A DNA stretch of 64,000 nucleotides from Qipengyuania proteolytica (lineage in GTDB: Bacteria > Pseudomonadota > Alphaproteobacteria > Sphingomonadales > Sphingomonadaceae), in contig NZ_JAIGNN010000001.1 in the NCBI RefSeq assembly GCF_019711565.1, forward strand, positions 310,001 to 374,000, given 5' to 3'. Positions 37,451-47,241 of this stretch are shown one piece after another (the stretch's first letter is position 1; the number at the start of each line of letters is the position of its first letter). The notes beneath the pieces are model-generated. The model was not told the DNA's origin. It ran no database searches and saw only the letters and a list, made by a program, of their open reading frames with translations. Both the position numbers and the translations under genes were made by a program.

Positions 37451-38647
37451 TCAGCTTGCCGCCCGGACCGGCTTGACCGTCTCGCCCGGATTGAGGAAGC
37501 CGCCGGCCCGCAGGACGATACGCTCGCGTCCGCTGAGGCCGTTCTCGATGATGATACCGTCCGCCGTCACCGGACCCAGTTCGATGTCGCGGCGCTCGAC
37601 CTTGTCGCCTTCGCCTACGATGTAGACATAGCTCCCCGCGTCGTCTGAGAGCACGGCGCTTTCGGGCAGGATCGGCGCATTGACGGTGCCGCTCTTGATC
37701 ACGACCGTGGCAAAGCCCCCCGGACGCAGACCCGGCGCATAGGCGAGCGCAACGCGCGCGGTGCCCTGGCGATCCTGGGTGCTGATGATCGGGGACACCT
37801 GCCAGACATTGCCGACATAGGCCTTTTCCGAACCCACCGGGGTCACTTCCGCGGAAACGCCGGCCGAGACCCGTGCGAGTTCCATTTCGCCGAGCCTGGC
37901 GAGCACTTCCATCTCCCCGCCACGGGCTATCCGGAACAGCGGGGGGGATCCGGCACTCACGGTCTGACCCAGCTCGACACTGCGTTCGAGCACGAAGCCT
38001 GCCGCCGGCGCGACGACGTTGAGCCGGGCATTGCGGGCCTGGAGCTCGCGCAACTGGGCCTGCGCCACGCGGACCCGGGCGACGGCGGCGTCACGCGTTG
38101 CGGTAAGGCGATCGACATCAGCCTTGGACACGAACCCGCGCTCTACCAGCTGGAGCGAGCGATTCAGATTGGCCTGCGCGAGGCTGGCATCCGCCTGCGC
38201 GACCTGGACCTGCGCTGCGGCACTTTGTGCCTGTTGCGACTGGACCGAGCGGTCGATGACAGCGAGCACCTGGCCCTGGCGCACCCAATCGCCGGCCTCG
38301 ACCGGGATGGAGATGACGCGTCCGCCTTCGCCGACGACGCCCACGGGCATCTCGCGACGGGCAGCCAGCGTGCCGGTCGCGGTGATCGTTCCTTCGACTG
38401 TGCTCTCGCCAGGGGCGATGACCGTCACCGTGGGAAGCTGCGACTCCTCGGGAGCCGCCTCTTCGCCCGCTGCGCCCGAAAGGGCGAAATAGGCGAGAAC
38501 GGCCAAGGCCAGCGCGACGACAGCGATGATCGCGATCCAGCGGCGCCGGTTACCGCCCGACTGGACATCGACGGTCTCGAAATCAGCGCTTTCGGCCATC
38601 GGCTCCACTCGTTCCGCCTCAAAACCAGATTCGTAATTCATCGCCAT
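37451..38647 (-). CDS. RND efflux periplasmic adaptor (membrane fusion protein)
   Basis: The 398-residue protein has a cytoplasmic N-terminal tail and one membrane anchor (residues 36-57). A lipoyl-like half-motif is near residue 100 (PVEAGDWVRQGQVLAVID), with a coiled hairpin rich in Ala and Gln (about 135-210) and beta-barrel regions after it. It bridges the RND pump encoded downstream to an outer-membrane channel. Two ATG codons (38647 and 38641) are possible starts, and the longer is given. The acidic 35-residue tail before the anchor is unusual for this family. Confidence 0.93.
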   Translation of the reverse strand: MAMNYESGFEAERVEPMAESADFETVDVQSGGNRRRWIAIIAVVALALAVLAYFALSGAAGEEAAPEESQLPTVTVIAPGESTVEGTITATGTLAARREMPVGVVGEGGRVISIPVEAGDWVRQGQVLAVIDRSVQSQQAQSAAAQVQVAQADASLAQANLNRSLQLVERGFVSKADVDRLTATRDAAVARVRVAQAQLRELQARNARLNVVAPAAGFVLERSVELGQTVSAGSPPLFRIARGGEMEVLARLGEMELARVSAGVSAEVTPVGSEKAYVGNVWQVSPIISTQDRQGTARVALAYAPGLRPGGFATVVIKSGTVNAPILPESAVLSDDAGSYVYIVGEGDKVERRDIELGPVTADGIIIENGLSGRERIVLRAGGFLNPGETVKPVRAAS

Positions 38648-38823
38648 ACTGCCCCGGTACGCGTCCTCAAGGATCGCAGTGTATTATCCTGCTATGTCAC
38701 TTCGCGCAAGATATAAGCTGTACCGCCGTTAGACCGGGCATCGGGCGCGAGCAATGGAACTATCGACCGGTGTGCGCCCCGAAGGGACGAACGACCAGTT
38801 CCCGCGCAGTATATCGCAAAGCG

Positions 38824-38864
38824 CAAAAAGTAAGAGGGCCGGCGGTCTTGCAACCGCCGGCCCT
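38824..38864 (-). terminator. Terminator of the GlsB-like gene
   Basis: AGGGCCGGCGGT (38835-38846) and ACCGCCGGCCCT (38853-38864) form a perfect 12-base-pair stem. On the minus strand it is followed by CTTACTTTTTG. It lies 24 bases beyond the stop of the membrane-protein gene. Confidence 0.9.
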
Positions 38865-38888
38865 CCGGTAAGTTAGTTTTGCTATTTC

Positions 38889-39155
38889 TTAGCGAACGCG
38901 TCCGCGCTGCACCAGATTGGCAATCGCGAGCAGAATGATCGCGCCAAGGATGGCGATCACGAAGCCGCCGAGATTGAAGCTCTGGATGCTGCCGCCGAAG
39001 CCGAGCAGCGGAGCGAGCACGGCGTTGCCGAGAACTGCACCGATGATGCCGACGATGATGTTCCAGAAGATGCCCATCGAAGCGTCGCGCTTCATGACCA
39101 TGCTTGCGAGCCAGCCGGCGACACCGCCGACGATAATTGCGATAATCCAACCCAT
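38889..39155 (-). CDS. GlsB/YeaQ/YmgE family stress-response membrane protein
   Basis: The 88-residue protein consists of three hydrophobic segments with GG-rich turns. They begin MGWIIAIIVGGVAGWLASMV and include the NIIVGIIGAVLGN motif typical of this family of small inner-membrane proteins of unknown mechanism. AAGGAGGA is just before the start. It has its own terminator and lies between the efflux operon and sciP. Confidence 0.93.
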   Translation of the reverse strand: MGWIIAIIVGGVAGWLASMVMKRDASMGIFWNIIVGIIGAVLGNAVLAPLLGFGGSIQSFNLGGFVIAILGAIILLAIANLVQRGRVR

Positions 39156-39291
39156 TGCACTTCCTCCTTGATCACCCGTCTACCCGATGGACTCTGAACG
39201 GGCCCAGCGGTGCGAGGTTCCCGCTCTGACGTCGGGACAGAATGGAAATGCTTTTCGATGGAGTTCGTTTCCGCTCCTGGCGGAGACGGGC

Positions 39292-39591
39292 TCAATATTT
39301 CAGCTGACGCTCGTAAAGGTCACGATAGTGCTGGATCCGCGTGACCCGCAGGCCCTGCATGCCAGAGCGATCCACAGCGCGTTGCCAGGAGGCGAATTCT
39401 TCCAGGCTCAGGCTGTACCGCTCGAGCACTTCGTCGATCGACAGGAGGCCGCCGTTGACGGCCGCCACCACCTCCGCCTTGCGGCGAACGACCCAGCGCT
39501 TCGTCTTGGGCGAAGGCAGATCGTCAAGCGTCAGCGGCTCCCCGAGGGGGCCGATTACCTGCGCTGGGCGGATATCCTGGTTTTCAATCAT
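39292..39591 (-). CDS. sciP: CtrA inhibitor SciP (DUF1153)
   Basis: The 99-residue helix-turn-helix protein matches the SciP family: VIGPLGEPLTLDDLP, then TKRWVVRRKAEVVAAVNGGLLS, then SWQRAVDRSGMQGLRVTRIQ-type sequence. In Caulobacter SciP blocks transcription activated by the master regulator CtrA in part of the cell cycle. Its start overlaps the stop of a small upstream gene (ATGA), so the two are probably made together. Confidence 0.93.
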   Translation of the reverse strand: MIENQDIRPAQVIGPLGEPLTLDDLPSPKTKRWVVRRKAEVVAAVNGGLLSIDEVLERYSLSLEEFASWQRAVDRSGMQGLRVTRIQHYRDLYERQLKY

Positions 39592-39881
39592 TCCGTCTCT
39601 CGTTCGCCTGGTGCCGCATCATCTGCGGCGTCCCCAGTGCCTAAAGCGTCCTGTTTTCCATGTGCTGAAACATCATGGTTAACGGTGCCTTCACCCTTTT
39701 CGCAGCCTTCCCGACGCACATCGGCAAAGGCGGTGAAGCCCCCTTCGATACGCGCAATCTCGTCGCGAAGCTCCCGAGTCGCGGCGAGCCGTGCAACCAG
39801 ATCGGTCCACCGAAAACGGCGGAGATCCGCGGCATCCGCAGTCTCGGCAATGTTCGCCCTGTTGAATTGCCCCTCGAACAT
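39588..39881 (-). CDS. Small hypothetical protein coupled to sciP
   Basis: The 97-residue frame starts MFEGQFNRANIAETADAADL and has a predicted helical core (FRWTDLVARLAATRELRDEI) and a hydrophilic tail. The ATGA overlap with sciP supports it as real and translationally coupled. Longer upstream starts would enter the region shared with mnmA. I do not recognise the family. A link to cell-cycle control is inferred from position only. Confidence 0.7.
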   Translation of the reverse strand: MFEGQFNRANIAETADAADLRRFRWTDLVARLAATRELRDEIARIEGGFTAFADVRREGCEKGEGTVNHDVSAHGKQDALGTGDAADDAAPGERETE

Positions 39882-39985
39882 GCCATTGTGGATAACGCCA
39901 CATGGTGAACGAAGTGTAAAACATCGCCTGCGGCTTGCTGCGCTGCCCACTGGTGGCAAGCCCCGATGGCGTGTATGGGGCCGCC

Positions 39986-41140
39986 ATGCCCGACAGCATC
40001 GCCCTTTCCCCGGCCGCAGCCGCCGACCTTTTCGACCTGCCGAAGCCGGCTGCCGAGAGCCGCATCGTCGTGGCGATGTCGGGCGGCGTCGATAGCTCGG
40101 TCGTCGCCGCACTCGCCGCGCGCAGTGGCGCGGAGGTGATCGGCATCACCCTGCAGCTCTACGATTACGGCGCAGCCACCGGCCGCAAGGGCGCCTGCTG
40201 TGCGGGCGACGACATCCAGGACGCGCGCGCCGTCGCTGAGCGGCTCGGCATCGCGCATTACGTGCACGACCACGAAAGCGCCTTTCGTGAAGAGGTGGTC
40301 GAAGCGTTCGCCGATTCCTATCTCGCCGGCCAGACACCGGTGCCGTGCATCCGCTGCAACATGGGGCCGAAATTCACCGACCTGTTTGCAATGGCGCGCG
40401 AACTGGGCGCAGATTGCCTTGCGACCGGCCATTACGTGCGCCGCGTCGCAGGACCTGCAGGCCCCGAACTGCACCGCGCGCTCGATCCGGCGCGCGACCA
40501 GTCCTATTTCCTTTATGCCACCACCGAGGAACAGCTCGATTTCCTGCGCTTCCCGCTCGGCGGTATGCCCAAGTCGGAAGTGCGCCAGCTGGCCGAAGAA
40601 GCAACGCTGCGCAATGCGGCCAAGCCGGACAGCCAGGACATCTGCTTCGTGCCAGATGGCGATTACGCGAAGATCGTGAAGAAGATGCGCCCCGAAGGCG
40701 TGCGCCCGGGCAATATCGTCCATGCCACTAGTGGCGAGGTTCTGGGTGCGCACAAGGGCGTCATCCATTACACCGTCGGTCAGCGGCGCGGGCTCGAAAT
40801 CGGAGGCCAGCCAGAGCCGCTCTATGTTGTCGGCATCGATGCGGAGAAGGCCGAGGTTCGCGTGGGGCCGAGGCGCCTGCTGGCGGTCACGGCGGCGCGG
40901 ATCGGCGAGACCAACCGGATCGGTCCGCTTCCCGATGTCCCCTTGACCGCGAAAGTCCGCAGCCTGGCCAAGCCGGTACCGGTCACGATCGAGGGATCGC
41001 TGGGCGACGGGCGGGCGGTCACGCTGCATTTCGACCAGCCCGAGTATGGCGTTGCCCCTGGCCAGGCGGCGGTCATTTATGCCGGTGAGCGCGTTGTCGG
41101 GGGCGGCTGGATCGAGTCGACCCAGCCGGTGGAAGCCTGA
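39986..41140 (+). CDS. mnmA: tRNA 2-thiouridine(34) synthase MnmA
   Basis: The 384-residue protein has the PP-loop [10 protein letters not shown] (about residues 32-41). The catalytic cysteine is in [13 protein letters not shown] and the second cysteine is in [14 protein letters not shown], the standard MnmA pair. It thiolates uridine 34 of tRNA-Lys, -Glu and -Gln. An ATG at 39986 was preferred to an upstream frame opening at 39935. It is divergent from the small gene coupled to sciP. Confidence 0.96.
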   Translation: MPDSIALSPAAAADLFDLPKPAAESRIVVAMSGGVDSSVVAALAARSGAEVIGITLQLYDYGAATGRKGACCAGDDIQDARAVAERLGIAHYVHDHESAFREEVVEAFADSYLAGQTPVPCIRCNMGPKFTDLFAMARELGADCLATGHYVRRVAGPAGPELHRALDPARDQSYFLYATTEEQLDFLRFPLGGMPKSEVRQLAEEATLRNAAKPDSQDICFVPDGDYAKIVKKMRPEGVRPGNIVHATSGEVLGAHKGVIHYTVGQRRGLEIGGQPEPLYVVGIDAEKAEVRVGPRRLLAVTAARIGETNRIGPLPDVPLTAKVRSLAKPVPVTIEGSLGDGRAVTLHFDQPEYGVAPGQAAVIYAGERVVGGGWIESTQPVEA

Positions 41141-41184
41141 AAGCGGGGCAATTCCCGACTTGCGGCCTTGCACAGCGCCGGTGA

Positions 41185-42270
41185 ATGGCCAATCCGTTTG
41201 GCAAAAGCGATAACGAGGTCGAGGTGGCGGCAAAGCGCGCATTGATAACCGGCGTCACGGGGCAGGACGGGTCCTTCCTCGCGCGGCTGCTGCTGGAGAA
41301 GGGCTATGAGGTTCATGGGGTCAAGCGCCGCTCGTCCTCCTTCAACACCGGCCGGATCGAAGACATTTACGAAGATCCGCATGCCGACGACCAGCGGATG
41401 CACCTGCACTTCGGCGACGTGACAGACGCCACCAACATCATCCGCGTCGTGCAGGAAGTGCAGCCGGACGAAATCTACAACCTCGCCGCGCAAAGTCACG
41501 TCCAGGTCAGCTTCGAGACGCCCGAATATACCGCCAATGCCGACGGGCTCGGCACGCTGCGCCTGCTCGAGGCCATCCGCATCCTCGGCATGGAGAAGAC
41601 GGCCCGCTTCTTCCAGGCGTCGACCAGCGAGATGTACGGGCTCGCCCAGCAGTCTCCGCAAGACGAGACGACGCCTTTCTATCCGCGCAGCCCCTATGCG
41701 GTTGCCAAGCTCTACGCGCACTGGATCACGGTGAACTACCGCGAAGCCTATGGCTTGCACGCCAGCTGCGGAATCATGTTCAACCACGAAAGTCCTGTGC
41801 GCGGCGAGACCTTCGTCACGCGCAAGATCAGCCGCGGCGTCGCGGCGATATCGCTCGGAATCGAGGACCGGCTCTACCTCGGCAATCTCGACGCCCAGCG
41901 CGACTGGGGCCATGCCCGCGAATATGCCGTTGGCATGTGGCGCATCCTGCAGCAGGAGACACCCGGTGACTACGTCCTGGCGACCGGCGCCACCACCAGC
42001 GTGCGCGAATTCACCCGCTGGGCCTTCGAAGACATCGGCGTCGCGCTCGAATATCGCGGCGAAGGCTTGGATGAGAAGGGCTATTGCGCCGATACGGGCC
42101 GCTGCCTCGTCGAGATCGATCCGCGCTATTTTCGCCCGACCGAGGTCGACTTCCTGCTCGGCGACCCGAGCAAAGCCAAGGCGGAGCTCGGCTGGCAAGC
42201 CTCGGTACCCGTGCGCGAGCTGGCCCGCGAAATGGTGGCCGCGGACATCGCCCTGATCCAGGGCTACTGA
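41185..42270 (+). CDS. gmd: GDP-mannose 4,6-dehydratase
   Basis: The 361-residue SDR has the Gmd signatures [21 protein letters not shown], the [12 protein letters not shown] segment and the active site STSEMYG with YxxxK in YAVAK. It makes GDP-4-keto-6-deoxymannose from GDP-mannose. The next gene, two bases away, supplies the epimerase-reductase step. The first dozen residues before RALITG are an extension. Confidence 0.96.
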   Translation: MANPFGKSDNEVEVAAKRALITGVTGQDGSFLARLLLEKGYEVHGVKRRSSSFNTGRIEDIYEDPHADDQRMHLHFGDVTDATNIIRVVQEVQPDEIYNLAAQSHVQVSFETPEYTANADGLGTLRLLEAIRILGMEKTARFFQASTSEMYGLAQQSPQDETTPFYPRSPYAVAKLYAHWITVNYREAYGLHASCGIMFNHESPVRGETFVTRKISRGVAAISLGIEDRLYLGNLDAQRDWGHAREYAVGMWRILQQETPGDYVLATGATTSVREFTRWAFEDIGVALEYRGEGLDEKGYCADTGRCLVEIDPRYFRPTEVDFLLGDPSKAKAELGWQASVPVRELAREMVAADIALIQGY

Positions 42271-42272
42271 AG

Positions 42273-43208
42273 ATGGCGCGCTTCGCGCTCGAAGGCAGGC
42301 GCGTCTGGGTAGCGGGCCATGGCGGCATGGTCGGCAAGGCACTGTTACGCAGGCTCGAGCGCGAAGCGTGCGAAGTCCTGACAGCGCCACGATCGGTGGA
42401 CCTGCGCGACCAGGCAGCGGTCGAATGCTGGTTCGGTGAAAACCGGCCCGACGGCATCATCCTGGCGGCAGCGCGGGTGGGCGGGATCATGGCCAACGCC
42501 ACCCGCCCGGCGGAGTTTCTCTACGACAACCTGGCGATCGCCACGAATGTAATCGAAGCCAGCCATCGGCACGGAGCCCGTAAGCTGCTGTTCCTCGGCT
42601 CGTCCTGTATCTATCCCAAGCACGCGCCGCAGCCGATCGGTGAGGATGCGCTGCTGAGCGGACCGCTCGAACCCACGAACGAGGCCTATGCGATCGCCAA
42701 GATCGCCGGTCTCAAGCTCGCGGCTGCCTATCGCGCGCAATATGGCTGCGATTTCATCTCTGCCATGCCGACCAACCTCTACGGTCCCGGCGACAATTGG
42801 GACCCTGAGAGCAGCCATGTCGTGCCCGCCCTGATCCGCCGGGCTCACGAAGCGAAGCTTTCCGGCGCGGAGAGTGTGACCATCTGGGGCACCGGGACGC
42901 CGCGCCGCGAATTCCTGCATGTCGACGATCTCGCCGATGCCTGCGTGCTGCTCTTGCGGGACTATTCGGAACAGGCCCCCATCAACATCGGGTCGGGCGA
43001 GGACATCGCGATCGCCGATCTTGCGGCGCTGGTTGCGCGGGTCGTCGGCTTCGCAGGGCGGATCGACTGCGACCCGACGAAACCGGATGGCACGCCGCGC
43101 AAGCTGCTGGATTCGTCGCGCCTGGCCGCACTCGGCTGGTCGCCGCGCATCGAACTGGAGAAGGGCCTGCGCGAGGCCTATGCCGCCTTCCTGCGCGAGG
43201 CGGGTTAG
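42273..43208 (+). CDS. fcl: GDP-L-fucose synthase
   Basis: The 311-residue protein has the Rossmann motif GHGGMVGKAL, the AAARVGGIMAN region, the active-site SSCIYPKHAPQPI and the Tyr-x3-Lys of AYAIAKIAG. These are the features of GDP-4-keto-6-deoxymannose epimerase-reductase. It completes GDP-L-fucose synthesis started by the adjacent gmd gene. The product presumably feeds a surface polysaccharide. No glycosyltransferase lies beside the pair. Confidence 0.95.
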   Translation: MARFALEGRRVWVAGHGGMVGKALLRRLEREACEVLTAPRSVDLRDQAAVECWFGENRPDGIILAAARVGGIMANATRPAEFLYDNLAIATNVIEASHRHGARKLLFLGSSCIYPKHAPQPIGEDALLSGPLEPTNEAYAIAKIAGLKLAAAYRAQYGCDFISAMPTNLYGPGDNWDPESSHVVPALIRRAHEAKLSGAESVTIWGTGTPRREFLHVDDLADACVLLLRDYSEQAPINIGSGEDIAIADLAALVARVVGFAGRIDCDPTKPDGTPRKLLDSSRLAALGWSPRIELEKGLREAYAAFLREAG

Positions 43209-43549
43209 CCCTCCCACTCCCGCAGGACACAGCCATAGCCTTCGCGATAGGTGGCCGTGTCGGACGCAATGAGCGGAACCGTGGCTGTCACGCTCTTCGC
43301 CGCCGCATCCTCGCTGAAGCGCACGAATTCCATGCCTTCCAGCTTGTCCTTCGCGCAGTCGCCCAGGCTCCGTCCGGCGACGAACCGGCAGGAGCAGGCG
43401 ACATGCGCGCCATAGGCCGTTCCGGCACCGGCGGTACGGCGTATGCCGTCGCCCCAGACAGCCCAGGCGATCGCGCCGACGCCCGCAATGAGGATCGCGA
43501 GCCACAGCCAGAGGCGCAGTTTGGAGGAGCGTTTTTTGGCCGTTGCCAA
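43205..43549 (-). CDS. Membrane-anchored hypothetical protein
   Basis: A TTG at 43549 with GAAGGAAT before it gives a 114-residue protein. It has a basic start, one membrane segment (about residues 10-31) and a soluble domain with cysteines in HVACSCRFVAGRSLGDCAKD and YGCVLREW. I recognise no named family. It is divergent from the beta-lactamase-fold hydrolase gene, 29 bases away, and overlaps fcl by four bases at its 3' end. Domains of this kind are found near serine hydrolases in sphingomonads (from memory). Confidence 0.7.
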   Translation of the reverse strand: MATAKKRSSKLRLWLWLAILIAGVGAIAWAVWGDGIRRTAGAGTAYGAHVACSCRFVAGRSLGDCAKDKLEGMEFVRFSEDAAAKSVTATVPLIASDTATYREGYGCVLREWEG

Positions 43550-43578
43550 GCGGGATTCCTTCGTGCGAGTGACGCCGC

Positions 43579-44709
43579 ATGTCCTCGCGGCCCGCACCCC
43601 TTATCGCGCTTCTCCTTGCTGTCACAAGCCTTGGTTCCTGTGGCTCCCCCGGGCCCGCGGAAGAGCCGCCGCTGAGCGAGGAAGCGCTCGCCGCGATCAA
43701 GGACAACCCGGGCGCGCCGACCAATGCCCTGGCGCGCGAGACCGACCAGCTGTTCACGCTGGACGGGCTGGGCGAAACGCGCGCACTTGTGGTCGTACAT
43801 GGCGGCCAGATCGCGGCCGAGCGCTATGCCGAAGGCTATGGCCCCGAAACCCGCTTCGTCAGCTGGTCGATGGCCAAGACGGTGACCTGCGTCATGATCG
43901 GCATGCTGGTGGCCGATGGCCAACTGCGGCTCGACGCCCCTGCTCCCGTGCCGCGCTGGCAACGGCCGGGCGATCCGCGCGCGGAAATCACCTTGCGCCA
44001 ATTGCTCCAGATGCGCTCGGGCCTCGAGCATACCGAGGCGGGCGACCCACCTTACGAGAGTGGCGAGGTGCGCATGCTCTTCCTCGATGGGCGCGACGAC
44101 ATGGCCGACTACGCCACGGCGCAGCCGCTCGAGGCGGAGCCGGGCTCGAAGTTCGAATATTCCTCCAATACGACCGTGATCCTCGCCGACATCGCGGCGC
44201 GGGCGCTGACCGAGAGCCGCAATCCCGACGTCCGCCGCAAGGCCGTGTCCGACTATTTGCAGGCCCGCCTCTTCGGGCCGCTCGGCATGAGCTCGGCGGT
44301 GCCCGAGTTCGACCGATCGGGCACGCTGATCGGGGGCAGCCTGATCCACGCCACCGCCCGCGACTGGGCGAAGTTCGGCGAGATGCTGCGCAACAAGGGC
44401 TCGGTGAAGGGCGAGCAGCTGGTCCCGCGTGCATGGGTCGAGGAAATGTTGAAACCCAGCCCCAGATCGCCGCACTACGGGCTGCAGACCTGGCTCAACC
44501 GCCCGCTGCCCGATGGCGAAGAGCATCCGCTGTTTCCCGACCGCGCGCCGCACAGTGCTTTTGCCGCCATCGGCCATATGGGCCAGTACGTCTTCGTCTC
44601 GCCGAGCCAGCAGCTCACCGTCGTCCGGCTTGGCCACTCAAATGCGGAGGAGCGAAAGGCGATGCTTCAGCAACTGGCCGATGTGATCGAGCTCTACCCC
44701 GCAAACTAG
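43579..44709 (+). CDS. Serine hydrolase, beta-lactamase / penicillin-binding-like lipoprotein
   Basis: The 376-residue protein has a lipoprotein signal (LGSC, Cys21). The SxxK motif is SMAK with catalytic Ser97, and the YxN-like motif is YSSN at 194-197. The C-terminal HMGQYVFVSP replaces the KTG motif. It resembles class C beta-lactamase-like esterases and 6-aminohexanoate-dimer hydrolases. The substrate is unknown, and a true beta-lactamase role is doubtful. It probably sits on a membrane facing the periplasm. The gene's last bases overlap the converging phzF-like gene. Confidence 0.88.
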   Translation: MSSRPAPLIALLLAVTSLGSCGSPGPAEEPPLSEEALAAIKDNPGAPTNALARETDQLFTLDGLGETRALVVVHGGQIAAERYAEGYGPETRFVSWSMAKTVTCVMIGMLVADGQLRLDAPAPVPRWQRPGDPRAEITLRQLLQMRSGLEHTEAGDPPYESGEVRMLFLDGRDDMADYATAQPLEAEPGSKFEYSSNTTVILADIAARALTESRNPDVRRKAVSDYLQARLFGPLGMSSAVPEFDRSGTLIGGSLIHATARDWAKFGEMLRNKGSVKGEQLVPRAWVEEMLKPSPRSPHYGLQTWLNRPLPDGEEHPLFPDRAPHSAFAAIGHMGQYVFVSPSQQLTVVRLGHSNAEERKAMLQQLADVIELYPAN

Positions 44710-45503
44710 GGCAGGAAGAAGCTGCCTTCGACCACGGTGACACAGGGTCCGCCGAGCCATGCCTGGTCGCCCACCCGGCGGCAGCTCGCATGGCCGCCCC
44801 GCTGCGAGGCCTGGAAGGCGGTGAAGCTGTCGCGCCCGAGCCGCTCGGTCCAGAACCACGTGAGTGCGGCATGGGCGGAACCGGTGAAGCTGTCCTCGTC
44901 TACCCCGCCGCCGGGGACGAATACGCGGCTGACCACATCGGTTTGCGTGCCGGGCGCGGTGCAGATGAACTGGTCGTTCCCCAGTGCCTTGAGGCCGCGC
45001 AGGTCGGGGTCGAGCTTGCGGACCTGCTCTTCGTTTTCGAACAGATAGATTCCGTATCGCTCGGGATTGAGCCACACCTCCTGCGGCGTCGCCCCCAGCA
45101 GCCTCACCGCTTCGTCCCACGCACCCCGCTCCGTGGGGATAAGCGGCAGGCCGAGCTCGTAGCCTGCATCGCTGCGTCGCACTTCGAGTATGCCCGCCTG
45201 ACGGGTACGGAAGGTCACTCGTTCGCCGCCATCGCGTTCGAGCAGCGCATGACCGCTTGCCAACGTCGCATGACCGCACAGGCGAACCTCCTCGCTCGGC
45301 GTGAACCAGCGAAGCTCCCAATCGGCTTGGCCGCTTTCGTCGCGAATGACGAATGCCGTTTCCGCAAACATGTTCTCTTCCGCAATTGCCAGCAGCGTCG
45401 CGTCGTCGAGCCAAGTCTCCAGCGGCATCACCGCCGCCTGGTTGCCCGCGAAGGGCCGGTCGGAAAAGGCATCGACGTGCCAGTAGGGCAACTTGCGGCT
45501 CAT
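44706..45503 (-). CDS. PhzF family isomerase-like protein
   Basis: The 265-residue protein has the PhzF fold markers: VDAFSDRPFAGNQAAV at the start, the probable catalytic Glu48 in FAETAFV, RLCGHATLASGH, and the C-terminal DSFTGSAHAAL. Members isomerise small ring or amino-acid-like compounds, and only some are known. The start overlaps the CDF gene stop by one base (TGATG), so it is the third gene of a pdxH-CDF-phzF operon. Confidence 0.92.
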   Translation of the reverse strand: MSRKLPYWHVDAFSDRPFAGNQAAVMPLETWLDDATLLAIAEENMFAETAFVIRDESGQADWELRWFTPSEEVRLCGHATLASGHALLERDGGERVTFRTRQAGILEVRRSDAGYELGLPLIPTERGAWDEAVRLLGATPQEVWLNPERYGIYLFENEEQVRKLDPDLRGLKALGNDQFICTAPGTQTDVVSRVFVPGGGVDEDSFTGSAHAALTWFWTERLGRDSFTAFQASQRGGHASCRRVGDQAWLGGPCVTVVEGSFFLP

Positions 45504-46435
45504 CACTGCTTCTCCAGCTTGGCGAATTGGTCCTCTTCTACGAGCGGGTTGTCGGGCTCGTCGACGTGGCCTTCGGGATCGATGTGGATGAGCAGCTCCA
45601 GACCGGGGAACTGCCGGCACAGGTCCGCTTCGACCCGGTCGATGATGTCGTGCGCTTCCTCGACCGTCATCGTCGGCGGCATGTCGACATGGAATTGCGC
45701 GAAGTCGCGATGGCCGCTGGTGCGGGTGCGCAGATCGTGAAGGTTGGAGAGCTCGGGATGCTTCGCCACCGCCTCGACGAAGGCCAGCCGTTTCTCCTCG
45801 GGCCATTCGCGATCCATCAGGTCGTCGACCGCATCGCTCGCCCCGCGCCAAGCGCCGAAGGCGAGCCATGCGGCGATCGCGAGGCCGAACAGCGGGTCGG
45901 CCTTGGAAAGACCCGCGAACTGGTCGAGCGCCAGCGCCGCGATAACCGCCAGGTTGAGGAAGAGGTCGCTCTTGTAATGCAGGTGGTCGGTCTGGATCGC
46001 GAGGCTGCGCGTCCGGCTCATGACATAACGCTGCCAGCCGAGCAGCATGAAGGTGAGCACGATGGCGACCAGCGAGACGGCGATGCCCTCTTGCGCGGCA
46101 GCGGTCTCGACCCCGCCCGACAATTGCGTGATCGCGCGCACCGCGATGCCGAAGGCCGATAGCGCGATCAGCATGACCTGGAAGATCGCCGCCAGCGCTT
46201 CCGCCTTGCCGTGGCCGAAGCGGTGGTCCTCGTCCGCCGGTTGCGAGGCGATCCACACGCCGGTGAGCGTGGCGAGGCTGGCGATGAGGTCGAGCGCCGA
46301 ATCGGCGAGGCTGCCGAGCATGGCCGTGGAGCCGGTCCGCCAGCTAGCCCAGGTCTTGAGCGAGACGAGGATCAGCGCGACGCTGATCGATGCGAAGGCT
46401 GCGGAACGGGCGAGGCGTGCGCGCTCGTCGGTCAT
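45503..46435 (-). CDS. Cation diffusion facilitator (FieF-like)
   Basis: The 310-residue membrane protein has six membrane spans. The metal site has the D-x3-D pair Asp45 and Asp49 and the HYKSD (H-x3-D) pair in the fifth span, as in the zinc/iron exporter FieF. A cytoplasmic C-terminal domain with HVDMPP and LLIHIDPEGH histidines follows. It exports zinc or iron, and the exact metal cannot be told. It overlaps pdxH (ATGA) on one side and phzF on the other. Confidence 0.93.
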   Translation of the reverse strand: MTDERARLARSAAFASISVALILVSLKTWASWRTGSTAMLGSLADSALDLIASLATLTGVWIASQPADEDHRFGHGKAEALAAIFQVMLIALSAFGIAVRAITQLSGGVETAAAQEGIAVSLVAIVLTFMLLGWQRYVMSRTRSLAIQTDHLHYKSDLFLNLAVIAALALDQFAGLSKADPLFGLAIAAWLAFGAWRGASDAVDDLMDREWPEEKRLAFVEAVAKHPELSNLHDLRTRTSGHRDFAQFHVDMPPTMTVEEAHDIIDRVEADLCRQFPGLELLIHIDPEGHVDEPDNPLVEEDQFAKLEKQ

Positions 46436-47040
46436 GGGTAGAGCAGCGTGTTCGACCACGCCTCCCCTTCGCTGTCGCGGGTGAACAGGCGACGGTCGTG
46501 GAGGCGGAACTCGCGGTCGCTCCAGAACTCGATCCGGCGCGGGCTCAGGAGGAAACCGGTCCAGTGCGGCGGGCGCGGGATATCGCCTTCGGGATAGCGC
46601 TCCTCCAGTGCTGTCACGCGGTCGAGATAGACGTGCCGCGCGGGCAGCGGCCGCGACTGGTCGCTGGCGGCGGAGCCGATCTGCGAAACGCGCGGACGCG
46701 AGTGAAAATAGGCGTCGGCCTCTGCCTCGCTCACTTCGGAGAGCGGGCCTTCGATGCGGATCTGGCGGCGAAGACTCTTCCAGTGGAACAGGAGTGCCGC
46801 GCGCATGTTGGCGCGGATTTGCTCGCCTTTGCGGCTTTCGGCATTGGTGTAGAACACGAAGCCGTCCGGCCCGTGACCCTTCAGCAGCACCATCCGCACC
46901 GAGGGAAACCCGTCGGGCGAGGCTGTCCCCAGCGCCATGGCGTTGGGATCGTTCGGCTCGCTTGCCCTGGCCTCGCCATACCACACTTCGAACAGCGCGA
47001 AGGGGTCGGTCGCCGGAATGGTGCTCTGGTCGTTCTGCAT
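46432..47040 (-). CDS. pdxH: Pyridoxamine 5'-phosphate oxidase
   Basis: The 202-residue FMN enzyme has the PdxH features: SVRMVLLKGHGPDGFVFYTN, the FHWKSLRRQIRIEG segment, the PPHWTGFLLSP signature and the C-terminal RLFTRD with LLYP ending. It makes pyridoxal phosphate, the cofactor of the threonine aldolase elsewhere in this window. It starts the leftward pdxH-CDF-phzF operon, which is divergent from the dnaJ-like gene. Confidence 0.96.
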   Translation of the reverse strand: MQNDQSTIPATDPFALFEVWYGEARASEPNDPNAMALGTASPDGFPSVRMVLLKGHGPDGFVFYTNAESRKGEQIRANMRAALLFHWKSLRRQIRIEGPLSEVSEAEADAYFHSRPRVSQIGSAASDQSRPLPARHVYLDRVTALEERYPEGDIPRPPHWTGFLLSPRRIEFWSDREFRLHDRRLFTRDSEGEAWSNTLLYP

Positions 47041-47241
47041 CGGTTGGCCCTACAGGATCGGAGACATGGACCGCATGGACCACTGTTCAGGAGCAAAAAC
47101 GTTTGCGGCCCGTTTTTGGCGCAAACCCGGGGCACAGAGGAGAAAAACGCTGGTCATCGCGCATCCCCTAACGCTTCTGCGATGTGTAGGGAACCGCCTG
47201 TGCTTGCGCGCAGGCGCTGTTGCACTTAGCTAATACGCCGA

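Noticed and set aside
41077..42390. 437-codon minus-strand frame over gmd
   Set aside because: The plus strand has the complete Gmd signatures, and the antisense frame has no features of its own.
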